Shown one piece after another: positions 41,334 through 48,515 of a stretch of 64,000 nt of DNA. Under the pieces are notes generated by a model. It worked only from the letters and a program-made list of their open reading frames with translations, was not told the origin of the DNA and searched no databases. The first letter of the stretch is position 1. Every line of letters starts with the position of its first letter. Location of the stretch: assembly GCF_014647915.1 (NCBI RefSeq), contig NZ_BMQC01000008.1:62001-126000 (forward strand), read 5' to 3'. A program made the translations under genes and the position numbers. The DNA comes from Pilimelia terevasa (GTDB lineage Bacteria > Actinomycetota > Actinomycetes > Mycobacteriales > Micromonosporaceae).

Positions 41334-41660
41334 TCAGCTACTGGGCGAAGGGTCGGGCTGCCGGCCGGCGTGGACGCACGCGGCGACGAACACCCGGTCG
41401 CCCTCGGCGAGCAGGGCGGCGTAGCCCTCGCGGCTCTCGCCGGGAAGCCGCTCCGGGGACAGCGCGTCCCGGACTGCGGCGCGGGCCTGGTCGCACCGTT
41501 CGGTGGTGGCCTGCTCGCCGCGGGTCTTGAGGGCGGTCCCGGCGTCGGTGCCGTGCTTGCTCATGGTGGCGAGGTAGTCGGTGTAGGCCTTGGGGCTGGC
41601 TCCGCATCCGGCGAGGGCGACGAGGGCGGCGAGGGCGATGGCGGCGGTGGTCTTGTGCAT
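41334..41660 (-). CDS. Small lipoprotein (108 aa)
   Basis: Signal peptide with lipobox (AIALAALVALAGC) followed by a helical mature part (KAYTDYLATMSKHGTDAG) with two Cys. ATG 41660 is chosen for the signal peptide. Upstream of the DUF2637-like gene in the same direction. Superinfection exclusion or envelope role is possible. Confidence 0.65.
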   Translation of the reverse strand: MHKTTAAIALAALVALAGCGASPKAYTDYLATMSKHGTDAGTALKTRGEQATTERCDQARAAVRDALSPERLPGESREGYAALLAEGDRVFVAACVHAGRQPDPSPSS

Positions 41661-41694
41661 GGCGGGCTCCTTGGCGGTCGTGTGGTGCGGTGGG

Positions 41695-41730
41695 CCTGGG
41701 CGCCCCGCGGGGGATGTCGGGGCGCCCAGG
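41695..41730 (-). terminator. Stem-loop in the right-arm operon
   Basis: CCTGGGCGCCCC (41695-41706) pairs with GGGGCGCCCAGG (41719-41730). No U-tract in either direction. Confidence 0.5.
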
Positions 41731-41734
41731 CAGA

Positions 41735-41974
41735 TCAGGGGGCGGGCGGGGCGTGCTCGGTGGCGCGCCAGCGCCGCCAGTTGCGGACGTGGACGGCGCC
41801 GTAGCCGGCCACCGAGGCCAGGAACCCCCACTGGGAGGTGGCGACCGCGTAGGCCAGCCAGAGGGCTTGGGAGGCGATCCCGATGGCCCAGCCGGCTCGC
41901 CGGCCGCTACCGGCCAGCCACAGGCCGGTGATCCCGACCGCGGCGAGGATCCACGACCACGCCTGGTGGGCCAT
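41735..41974 (-). CDS. Small multi-span membrane protein (79 aa)
   Basis: Two or three hydrophobic helices (WSWILAAVGITGLWLAG, AIGIASQALWLAYAVAT), ending in a basic VHVRNWRRWR tail. Similar small proteins are common in actinophage genomes; function unknown. Confidence 0.6.
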   Translation of the reverse strand: MAHQAWSWILAAVGITGLWLAGSGRRAGWAIGIASQALWLAYAVATSQWGFLASVAGYGAVHVRNWRRWRATEHAPPAP

Positions 41975-41977
41975 CGC

Positions 41978-42388
41978 TCAGACCCCCGCCGTCACGGCCG
42001 GCGCCACGATGGGCAGCGGGATGACGTTGAGCAGGGTCACGTCCTTGCCCTTGGCGAGCAGGTCGGGGATGTCGGTCCAGTCCCCGTCGATCGGGGCGCT
42101 GCGGTTGATCTCGGCGTTGCCGTAGCCGGCGCCGCCGTTGATGGTGTAGGTGACCAGGTAGCGGTACTCCCGCCGCTCGGCCAGCTCGTCCAGGTCGTCG
42201 GCCAGGACGGTGTCGGGGATGAGGCGGCGCAGGATCAGGGCGGCGCGGGCGGGGTCGCCGTCGGCCTGGTCGATGGCCTCAACCCCGAGGGTGTACTGGC
42301 GGGCCATGGACGGCAGGCCGTCGGCGGTGGCGACGGGGATCATGCCGGCCCAGCGGGCGCGCAGCTCGGTGATGGTCTCGGTGCTCAC
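41978..42388 (-). CDS. Hypothetical protein (136 aa)
   Basis: Alpha/beta protein with LGVEAIDQADGDPARAALIL and YRYLVTYTINGGAGYGNAEI. RBS is GAGGAGA before ATG 42388. Not recognised. Confidence 0.55.
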   Translation of the reverse strand: MSTETITELRARWAGMIPVATADGLPSMARQYTLGVEAIDQADGDPARAALILRRLIPDTVLADDLDELAERREYRYLVTYTINGGAGYGNAEINRSAPIDGDWTDIPDLLAKGKDVTLLNVIPLPIVAPAVTAGV

Positions 42389-42475
42389 GGTCTCTCCTCG
42401 GCGCTGTTCGGTCCGCTCCCTGGCGGCTCCGCGTGCGTCCGGGTGATGGGCCGGACGCCACGGGGCCGTCAGGGG

Positions 42476-42757
42476 CTAGTCGCGCAGCTCGTGGGCGGGG
42501 TCGGTGCAGTGGTCCAGGTCCCGGAAGTGGGCGTGGAGAGTCAGGTACGCCTCGCGGAGGTTCGCGCAGGCGGTGCGCCGGTAGCGGGCGGCGTCGGCGA
42601 GGTGGCTCTTGGCCTTCTCGGGCTCGAAGCCGGCCTTCGACTCGGCGGCATTGGCGTGCTGGCGGTAGGTGCTCCATGCCTCGATCTGGTCGAGGGCGAT
42701 GGTGCCGACGGCGTTCTGGCTGATCTCGGCGGTGGGCTCGTTGACGGTCTCGCTCAT
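42476..42757 (-). CDS. Small helical protein (93 aa)
   Basis: Predicted three-helix (QIEAWSTYRQHANAAESKAG, ANLREAYLTLHAHFRDL). RBS GAAGGACC precedes ATG 42757. Not recognised. Confidence 0.5.
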   Translation of the reverse strand: MSETVNEPTAEISQNAVGTIALDQIEAWSTYRQHANAAESKAGFEPEKAKSHLADAARYRRTACANLREAYLTLHAHFRDLDHCTDPAHELRD

Positions 42758-42797
42758 CTCGGGTGGTCCTTCCGTCGGTGCGGTCAGTGGGCGGTGG

Positions 42798-43355
42798 TCA
42801 GGGGCGGAACGGGTGCTCGGTGCCGTCGGGCTCGACCACCAGGCCGTCGATCTCGGACAGGTTGGAGGTGGCGTCGGCGAGCAGGTCGCGGAGTTCGCCG
42901 TCGCGGACGGCCCGCTCGTAGTCGGCGCGGCGGTAGGTGAAGGTGTCGCTGGCGACGACGACGACGCGGACGTTGATGTGGTCGGGGCTGGGGTTGGTGG
43001 TGGGTGACTTCACGGCGATCCAGGTCGTCACGTCCACGTCGGCGGGCTCCGGGGCCGTGGCGGGGGTCGCCTGGGCGATCAGCCGGCAGTTTCCGCCCTT
43101 CGCGCCCTTGGCGCCCATGACCAACCCTCGTCCCGACGGGGTCGACGCGAGGCACTCGACGTTCTTCGGCCCGACCTTGACGGCGACAGCGCGGCGGAAC
43201 CGGTCGCAGGAGTGGACGGCGACGATGTCGCCGACGGCGATCGGAGCGTCCGCGGGGAGCGCAGCGAACTGATCCGGGGTGAGGGTGTCGATGTTCGCGC
43301 GGGCGACGTCGGCGTACTGCTCGTAGGCGCTTGCTGCGGTGATGTTGGGGTGCAT
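42798..43355 (-). CDS. Hypothetical protein (185 aa)
   Basis: ATG 43355 has GAGGAGAC upstream; the longer frame to 43487 overlaps the next gene. A beta-rich N-terminal part (PIAVGDIVAVHSCDRFRRAV) resembles KOW/SH3-like folds, followed by an alpha/beta part. Not recognised. Confidence 0.55.
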   Translation of the reverse strand: MHPNITAASAYEQYADVARANIDTLTPDQFAALPADAPIAVGDIVAVHSCDRFRRAVAVKVGPKNVECLASTPSGRGLVMGAKGAKGGNCRLIAQATPATAPEPADVDVTTWIAVKSPTTNPSPDHINVRVVVVASDTFTYRRADYERAVRDGELRDLLADATSNLSEIDGLVVEPDGTEHPFRP

Positions 43356-43383
43356 CGCTGTCTCCTCGGTCGGTGCGGTCAGG

Positions 43384-43695
43384 TCAGGCGGCGTTGGCGT
43401 GGCCGGTGTACACGGCGATGTCCAGCAGTCCGTCCTCCTCGTCGGCGCTGTAGTGCCAACTGCCGTCACCCATCTGCCTGAAGCCACCGGCCGGCATGCC
43501 GGCCGCGGAGGCGATGGCGTCGACGGCGGCGATCCGCTGGGCGCGGTCCAGGTTCTGGCCGATCTGGATGCGGATGTAGCCAGAGGCGATCTGCCCGGGC
43601 TGCCCGGCGTGGGCGTCGAGGGCGTCGGCGATGCGGCGGAAGGTGTTGGCGGTGGTCTGGCAGGAGTCGGTGGCGCTGGTGGTGGCGGTCGGCAT
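43384..43695 (-). CDS. Hypothetical protein (103 aa)
   Basis: Contains TANTFRRIADALDAHAGQPG and IQIGQNLDRAQRIAAVDAIA. Encoded in the same leftward operon with a very similar leader segment to its neighbours. Not recognised. Confidence 0.5.
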   Translation of the reverse strand: MPTATTSATDSCQTTANTFRRIADALDAHAGQPGQIASGYIRIQIGQNLDRAQRIAAVDAIASAAGMPAGGFRQMGDGSWHYSADEEDGLLDIAVYTGHANAA

Positions 43696-43735
43696 CGCTC
43701 GGTCCTCCTCGCTCGGTGCGGTCAGTGGGCGGCGG

Positions 43736-43822
43736 TCAGCGGCCGGTGCGCCACTCGGTGCCGCGCCACTCGGTGCCGTTGGTGCGCCACTCGGTGCCGG
43801 TGGCGGTGGTGTTGGCGTGCAT
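43736..43822 (-). CDS. Micro-ORF with three GTEWR repeats (28 aa)
   Basis: ATG 43822 is preceded by GGGAGACC. The peptide is built around GTEWRTNGTEWRGTEWRTGR. The DNA has four near-identical GCGCCACTCGGTGCC units. First cistron of the leftward right-arm operon. A coding role is plausible but could be replaced by a repeat-based regulatory role. Confidence 0.35.
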   Translation of the reverse strand: MHANTTATGTEWRTNGTEWRGTEWRTGR

Positions 43823-43876
43823 GTGGGTCTCCCTCAGTCGATGCGGGTGCCTTGCGGTGCCCCACCACTCTGTCAT

Positions 43877-43951
43877 AAGAGTCGTGACTGGCGCAACTGT
43901 CGTAACTAAGGAAGGATGTGCCTGGCACCACTGGCGCAATTGACGCGCGTG
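43877..43951. promoter_or_regulatory. Divergent regulatory region with direct repeats
   Basis: Between the leftward micro-ORF and the rightward HTH gene, the near-identical segments ACTGGCGCAACTGTCG (from about 43887) and ACTGGCGCAATTGACG (from about 43929) occur. Likely operator sites for the neighbouring HTH protein. Confidence 0.45.
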
Positions 43952-43964
43952 GGATCATCGACGG

Positions 43965-44186
43965 ATGCGAGAGGACGAAGCGGTGGAGTGGATCAGTGGC
44001 GCCCAGGCGGCGGCGATCCTCGGCGTCTCCGCGCGCACCGTGCTGCGCACGCTTCAGAGCGCCGCGGCCGGAGAGAGCACGCAGTGGGGCGAGCGCGGTG
44101 TCGGCTGGAGGCACAAGCCGCTGAGCACCCGTGGCGCCTTCCAGGTAAGCCGCCAGGTCGCCGAGCGCATCGCCGCCGAGTCCTAG
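43965..44186 (+). CDS. Small HTH DNA-binding protein (73 aa)
   Basis: WISGAQAAAILGVSARTVLR is a clear MerR/HTH_17-like recognition helix. It lies next to a divergent promoter with direct repeats, so it probably regulates the leftward right-arm operon and itself. Confidence 0.65.
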   Translation: MREDEAVEWISGAQAAAILGVSARTVLRTLQSAAAGESTQWGERGVGWRHKPLSTRGAFQVSRQVAERIAAES

Positions 44187-44234
44187 TCACGCATCGACGG
44201 TCACCCCTCATGACCTGCCGGCGCCAGACCCCCG

Positions 44235-44258
44235 CTGTCGGCAGACGTCTGCCGACAG
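44235..44258. promoter_or_regulatory. 24-bp perfect palindromic operator
   Basis: CTGTCGGCAGA followed by CG then TCTGCCGACAG reads identically on both strands. It ends ten bases before the GTG of the XRE/TPR regulator gene and overlaps its RBS (CAGGAG), so binding would block translation-proximal transcription. Autoregulation is likely. Confidence 0.7.
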
Positions 44259-44268
44259 GAGCGAACAC

Positions 44269-45408
44269 GTGACCCCCTTCGCTGCCCGCCTCGCCGCCCT
44301 ACGGTCATCCCGTGACCTCACCCTCGACGCACTCGGCAGCCGCGCCAACCTGTCCCGCTCCTACGTCTCCGAGCTGGAGCACGGCAAGAAGAAGCCCAGC
44401 GCCAAAGCCGCCCGCCTGCTCGACGCCGCACTCGACGCCGACGGCGCCCTCGCCGCACTCGCCGACGCCCCACCCGTCCGCGCACCGGGGCTCCTCGTGG
44501 TGACCACCGACCCGCGAGCGCCGCTGTCCCTGGACGACATCGCCGCCGTCCACGGGGCGATCGGGCAGCTCGTGGCCACCGACACCGCGCACGGGTCGAC
44601 CGGGCTCGCCGAGCGGGCCGCCGCCGCGTTCCGGGACGTCGAGAGCCGCCTGGCGACCGCTGGCGCCGACCCGCACGCCGGCCGGGACGCCGCCGCCGCG
44701 GTCGCCGAGCTGGGCGAGGTCGCCGCGTGGGTGTCCTACGACGCCGACGAGCAAGGACTGTCCCGGCAGCTCGCCACCGACGCGCTCCTCGTCGCCCAAG
44801 CCGCCGGGGACGCCGACATGCAGCGGTTCCTCGCCTCGCACCTCTCGATGCAGTCGGCGTACGTGGGCCGCGGGGCGGAGGCGCTGGCGATCGCCGATCG
44901 GGCGCTGGCCGAACAGCCGGCCTCGCCGCGGGTCCGCGCGATGTTCATGGTCCGGCGCGCCCGCGCGCTCGCCGTCCTTGGCGACATGGCCGGGGCGCTG
45001 GCCGAGATCGCGCACGCCCGCGCGCTGCTGGCCGACGGGCTCAAGGCATCCGACCCGTCGTGGACGTGGTGGCTGCACGAGGCCGAGCTGGCCGTACACG
45101 AGGCCCGGGTGCGGGCGGCCGGCGGTGACATGGCCGGCGCCGTGGACCTGTCCGCCCAGTCCGTGGCCGCGCTGCCCTCGCGGCAGGGACGCGACGGGGT
45201 GCTGTACCGGGCGTGGCTACTCCACGACCTGGTGGCCGCCGGCTCGTGGGCCGAGGTCGACGGGCTGGCGCGCGAGCTGATCGTCCGCGGCGGCGCGGCC
45301 AAGACGGCCCGGGTCCGCGCGATCATCGCTCAGGCCCAGGCGCGCGCCCGCGCGGCCCGCGCTCCAGCGGCCGTGCTGGACGCCCTCGACGGCATCCTCG
45401 CCACGTAG
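44269..45408 (+). CDS. XRE-family regulator with TPR-like domain
   Basis: A 379-residue protein. HTH at about residues 8-60 (LDALGSRANLSRSYVSELEH). The remainder is helical repeats (ARALAVLGDMAGALAEIAHA and others) resembling TPRs, as in peptide- or ligand-responsive actinobacterial regulators. It lies near the right end of the prophage and may be a lysogenic-state gene. The upstream palindrome suggests self-control. Confidence 0.75.
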   Translation: MTPFAARLAALRSSRDLTLDALGSRANLSRSYVSELEHGKKKPSAKAARLLDAALDADGALAALADAPPVRAPGLLVVTTDPRAPLSLDDIAAVHGAIGQLVATDTAHGSTGLAERAAAAFRDVESRLATAGADPHAGRDAAAAVAELGEVAAWVSYDADEQGLSRQLATDALLVAQAAGDADMQRFLASHLSMQSAYVGRGAEALAIADRALAEQPASPRVRAMFMVRRARALAVLGDMAGALAEIAHARALLADGLKASDPSWTWWLHEAELAVHEARVRAAGGDMAGAVDLSAQSVAALPSRQGRDGVLYRAWLLHDLVAAGSWAEVDGLARELIVRGGAAKTARVRAIIAQAQARARAARAPAAVLDALDGILAT

Positions 45409-45544
45409 GTAAGCCTCACCGTCGCGACAGATGCGCGCCCGCTCCCTCTAGCCGGTGACCCCTGCTGTCGCCTACCGGACAGTCCGGTGTGGCCGGCGGG
45501 GGACGCCGAGTTGACTCGACCATTCCCCTCGTGAAAGGCCCCTC

Positions 45545-45712
45545 ATGCTCAGCGTCTGTGCCCTGCTCGCCGTCCTCTTCCTCGCCAGCAACCGACGCCG
45601 CACGACCCATCGGATCTTCGCCGAGGCGCGCGCGCAGGGGAGGGCCGAGGGCCACGCCGAGGGCTTCGCGGAGGGGTACGTGGCCGGCATGTCGCGCCGC
45701 TACGTCAGTTGA
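45545..45712 (+). CDS. Small membrane-anchored protein (55 aa)
   Basis: An N-terminal hydrophobic helix (SVCALLAVLFLASNRR), then an amphipathic stretch with the repeated RAEGHAEGFAEGY pattern. RBS GAAAGG. Last gene before the right attachment site. Function unknown. Confidence 0.5.
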   Translation: MLSVCALLAVLFLASNRRRTTHRIFAEARAQGRAEGHAEGFAEGYVAGMSRRYVS

Positions 45713-45763
45713 TCTCCCCTACTGCGCCCCTACGACTACCGGCCCCGGTCGTCTGACCAGGGC

Positions 45764-45796
45764 CGGAACCGGCGGAGGGTGTGGGATTCGAACCCA
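45764..45796. repeat. Right attachment site of the prophage
   Basis: Identical 33-bp copy of 2827-2859. It overlaps the left attachment site of the AICE, so one tRNA 3' fragment serves both elements. Confidence 0.85.
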
Positions 45797-45830
45797 CGAA
45801 GAGGTTGCCCCCTTACCGGTTTTCAAGACC
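45771..45830. repeat. Left attachment site of the AICE (tRNA-Ser 3' half)
   Basis: 60 bp identical to 61292-61351, from just outside the 3' end of tRNA-Ser into the anticodon loop and stem. Beyond 45830 the sequence diverges, so this is not a functional tRNA. Confidence 0.9.
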
Positions 45831-45913
45831 TACCAGGAACCGCCGTTTACCTGCGACGGACCATCGCCGGTCATAGTAGCCGACACGCATCCGACATCTA
45901 GTCACCTGAGGGC

Positions 45914-46480
45914 TCAGCCGGGCATCGGTGGTGCCAGGGCTCCGTCACGGCGATGATCTGGCATCTGCGCGTGGATGAGGGCTGCGGTGACCGGCGGTTT
46001 GGTTACGCCGGTATCAATGCGCAAACATGGAGAAAGTATCTCAGGGGTGTCATCCCATGCCTTAAGTCGCGCGGCAACTGAAACGCTATCGCGCAGCTTC
46101 AATCGCCTAATTGCCTCTACCCGCGCGCACCACAGATGGACGACCACGCATCGTTTTGGTCCAACATGACGAACCACCGCCTCTATTCCTTCTGGTTGAC
46201 CCATGTGCAGAATCGGAATGTTTCCTTTGGTGAGCATCATATCGAGCATGGGTCGATCGATTGCATAAAGGGCGGCATATCGCCGATTTTCCCAAACGAT
46301 CTCTTTTGCCGCTCGCAAAGCCTCAATTGCGGCCTCGGAACTCATCCGATAACCTGCCGTCTTGCCTGGCCCGACTTTTAGGCGCGGAAACAGCGAGTAT
46401 CTAGGTGAGATCCGTTTCAGTGCGTCCGTCACCGTATCTTTTCCTGCGGCTGGCGCCCCATAGAGTACTAGTGCTGGCAT
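45914..46480 (-). CDS. Guanylate-kinase-like P-loop protein of the AICE
   Basis: A 188-residue protein with Walker A GAPAAGKDT (residues 8-16) and a later YAIDRPMLDMML, resembling guanylate/nucleoside-monophosphate kinases. Translation is coupled to the upstream GntR-kinase fusion (ATG 46480 overlaps its stop region). Base composition is clearly lower in GC than the rest of the window. Substrate unknown; nucleotide sensing or phosphorylation of a small molecule is possible. Confidence 0.7.
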   Translation of the reverse strand: MPALVLYGAPAAGKDTVTDALKRISPRYSLFPRLKVGPGKTAGYRMSSEAAIEALRAAKEIVWENRRYAALYAIDRPMLDMMLTKGNIPILHMGQPEGIEAVVRHVGPKRCVVVHLWCARVEAIRRLKLRDSVSVAARLKAWDDTPEILSPCLRIDTGVTKPPVTAALIHAQMPDHRRDGALAPPMPG

Positions 46481-47331
46481 TACAGCGCACCGTCAAGAAC
46501 GTTTGATAACAAATTTTTGGCTTGAGTTTGAAGGGGTACCCCCGAAGAACAGTTGTCGATTACGTCATGCCTGATCGCCGGGCGGAAGTCGGTATCAATC
46601 GAGGCCAAGTAGCCGGGCCAATCGGCGAGCTTTGCCGCGTCGCGAGCCGCCCCCCGATGCCGGATGTACGTATGCATGGTGTCGGGATCACAGTGCATCC
46701 ACACAAAGTGCGTACTCGCATTGTGCGTGGAGAAAGTCGCCTGAGTACGAGCGAGCCACGCCGTGTCGCCGAATTCGCGCAGAAACGGCGCAGTTACGAT
46801 TGCACTGTTTCCGCAGGAGACATTTTCGAGGGTCGCTGCTGCCAGCGCTTCATACTCGCGCGGACGGATCACGGATAGATAAGCCTCTGACTCGCGGTCA
46901 TTGGGCGAAAGCCCTAATACCTCAAGTGCCGCTTCAACTACTGGTCTGGTAAGCGTGTCTTTGTCGAGAATGGGCCATCCGGTCTCACGAGCCAGAATTC
47001 GTCCAAGCTCAGTTTTGCCGCTACCCGCGAAGCCACCCACCATAATCACCAAAGGGTTTCGTAAACGAACCTTTTCCTGAGCGGCTGTATGGTTCGAATT
47101 CACAATACGCTTTGAGCGTGACTTTGTAACGACCAAACCCTCGGCAATCAGAAGCTTCATCGCCTCCGAGATAGTGAAAACGCTTACGCCCCACTGTTCC
47201 GCTAATTCACGCGTGGACGGAAGGACGTCGCCGTCCCGCAGGGTGCCCGCTTCGATGTGGTTGCGCAAGGTTCGCGCCACTTGGCGGTGTAGTGAGTCCG
47301 ACCGGGTCAATCCCGACCTCTCCGGCGTCAC
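46480..47331 (-). CDS. GntR-family repressor fused to a P-loop kinase
   Basis: A 283-residue protein. The N-terminal GntR winged helix (about 10-80) has VLPSTRELAEQWGVSVFTIS. After a short linker a kinase-like domain carries Walker A GGFAGSGKT (about 99-107) and LDKDTLTRPVVEAAL, similar to AAA_33/zeta-toxin-type kinases. In pSAM2-like elements a GntR protein (KorSA) represses excision and replication; here the C-terminal part could make repression respond to a phosphorylated ligand. GTG 47331 has GAGGAG upstream. GC content is low for the host. Confidence 0.75.
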   Translation of the reverse strand: MTPERSGLTRSDSLHRQVARTLRNHIEAGTLRDGDVLPSTRELAEQWGVSVFTISEAMKLLIAEGLVVTKSRSKRIVNSNHTAAQEKVRLRNPLVIMVGGFAGSGKTELGRILARETGWPILDKDTLTRPVVEAALEVLGLSPNDRESEAYLSVIRPREYEALAAATLENVSCGNSAIVTAPFLREFGDTAWLARTQATFSTHNASTHFVWMHCDPDTMHTYIRHRGAARDAAKLADWPGYLASIDTDFRPAIRHDVIDNCSSGVPLQTQAKNLLSNVLDGAL

Positions 47332-47388
47332 AGTCGCTCCTCGCCTAGCTGCGGTGTCAACGCCTCAGTATACCAGGCACATATCAGA

Positions 47389-47471
47389 TGTTAGGTCCAG
47401 TGTCTAGGTCTGACCAGTACAACCAAGGTCTACTTCCTAACAGTTGTGCTGACTGCCAAACAGTTGTTAGG
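47389..47471. promoter_or_regulatory. TGTTAGG operator cluster upstream of the GntR fusion
   Basis: TGTTAGG at 47389-47395 and 47465-47471 and its inverse CCTAACA at 47436-47442 lie within 85 bp. The last two frame an inverted repeat with internal ACAGTTGT copies. This is the divergent promoter region of the low-GC operon, a likely GntR operator. Confidence 0.55.
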
Positions 47472-47572
47472 TTCCTCGTGTCGCCGGTTGACGAGCGACG
47501 GAGCGGCCCCGGCTGTGACGTCCGCTACGAGCCGTCGCACGCAGGTTCGTTGAGAACTCCACAGAGGCAGCG

Positions 47573-47788
47573 TTGACCGGGCTGCACCACGAACGGTCAG
47601 GCGTCCTACCCGATCCGCTGGGAAGCGGCACGCGGGCGATGCCAGCACCAAACGAGAAGACGAAGACGCTGACCTGCCCGGATGTGTCCTGGCGGGTTGG
47701 TGGCCTGCACCCCCTGAGGGGTGTGGGTGCGGCGCCCTGGCCGGTGTTAGCGCACCGGCCGGGCTGCCGCCTCCCCCTCTGGCACTGA
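47573..47788 (+). CDS. Doubtful small ORF in the AICE leader (71 aa)
   Basis: Starts with ATG 47573 without a clear RBS and covers the hairpin-rich leader (GVLPDPLGSGTRAMPAPNEK). Composition is not convincing. More likely structured untranslated RNA. Confidence 0.2.
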   Translation: MTGLHHERSGVLPDPLGSGTRAMPAPNEKTKTLTCPDVSWRVGGLHPLRGVGAAPWPVLAHRPGCRLPLWH

Positions 47789-47863
47789 CGCCCTGGGGGG
47801 CTTGGCTGCGGGTCGACGTTGACGCGTCGGCCCGCCCTGTATTGCTCACCGAAAGGACAAACG
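47580..47863 (+). ncRNA. Structured leader of the AICE transfer operon
   Basis: Several hairpins can be drawn: CACCCCCTGAGGGGTG (around 47709), and GGCCGGTG-TTAGCG-CACCGGCC (around 47740), plus a GC-rich CCCCCTCTGG/CCTGGGGGG pair. The region is about 280 nt with no convincing gene and leads to a strong RBS (GAAAGGA) before 47864. A cis-acting RNA or attenuator is possible. Not matched to a known class. Confidence 0.35.
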
Positions 47864-48148
47864 ATGAACACAAATCAGAGTACGGGCCGGCGCCGGTTGG
47901 CGCTGGTGGCACCGCTGGACCCGGTGCCGGTGGAGGGGCCGACGACGGCGGAGTTGGAGGAGATTGAGGCGGAGTGGCCGTTGATCGCGGCCGAGCTGGA
48001 AGTGGTCGACGCGGAGTGCGCGATGGCCCGCACCGGCTCGCCGTCGGAGCTGGATCACCGCAGGCTGCGGCGGGCGCGGGATCGGGTGCTGCGGGAAGCC
48101 GCCGCCCTGTCCACCGGCCGCCGGGTTGTCACCTCGTGGGCCGCGTGA
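47864..48148 (+). CDS. DUF6284-like small AICE protein
   Basis: A 94-residue acidic protein with the pattern TTAELEEIEAEWPLIAAELE followed by a basic helix (RRLRRARDRVLREAAAL). Proteins of this type are a recurrent first gene of AICE operons in Streptomyces-like bacteria. Function unknown. ATG 47864 has GAAAGGA upstream; its stop overlaps the next start. Confidence 0.65.
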   Translation: MNTNQSTGRRRLALVAPLDPVPVEGPTTAELEEIEAEWPLIAAELEVVDAECAMARTGSPSELDHRRLRRARDRVLREAAALSTGRRVVTSWAA

Positions 48149-48381
48149 TGGCCGCCGCCAAGGTTCGCACGGTGGTGCCGGCGGTGGAGCTGCGTCCGGG
48201 TGATGAGGTGCGTACCCCGTCGCTGCGGTGGGAGAAGGTCGCCACGGCGACGCGGGCGGGTCGGCACGTGCGGGTCGTCACCGACGGCACCGGCCCGGAC
48301 TATCCGTGGTTGTGGGTCTGCGGCCACCGCCTTACCGTTCGCCGCCGGATGACCGCCGTCCCCCCGGCGGTGGCGGCGTGA
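48148..48381 (+). CDS. Small AICE protein (77 aa)
   Basis: Beta-rich with VELRPGDEVRTPSLRWEKVA and RHVRVVTDGTGPDYPW, resembling the small SH3-like proteins that accompany DUF6284 genes. TGATG overlap with the upstream gene. Confidence 0.55.
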   Translation: MAAAKVRTVVPAVELRPGDEVRTPSLRWEKVATATRAGRHVRVVTDGTGPDYPWLWVCGHRLTVRRRMTAVPPAVAA

Positions 48382-48515
48382 CCGCTGTACTCGCCGCCGC
48401 GGTCGCTGCGGGGCTGTCGGCGGTGGTGACGCATCGGGTTGATGTGTGGTGGTGGCGCGGTGCCGCCGCCCGGACCGCCCGCCGCCTGGCTGTACGCGGC
48501 CGGGAGGTGGTGTGA
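48378..48515 (+). CDS. Small single-span membrane protein (45 aa)
   Basis: GTG 48378 overlaps the previous stop. A hydrophobic N-terminus (VLAAAVAAGLSAVV) and a basic tail (RGAAARTARRLAVRGREVV). Confidence 0.5.
   Translation: MTAVLAAAVAAGLSAVVTHRVDVWWWRGAAARTARRLAVRGREVV

Noticed and set aside
40253-41530. Plus-strand frames across the DUF2637-like gene (333-386 codons)
   Set aside because: They arise from the TGGCGG-rich repeats and are antisense to a gene with clear transmembrane and HTH segments.
44269-45408. Part of a secondary-metabolite cluster
   Set aside because: XRE/TPR regulators are common in such clusters, but no biosynthetic genes are present and it lies inside the prophage boundary.
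45771-45860. Second functional tRNA-Ser
   Set aside because: Only the 3' half matches; after 45830 the 5' half is replaced by unrelated sequence and no acceptor 5' strand is present.
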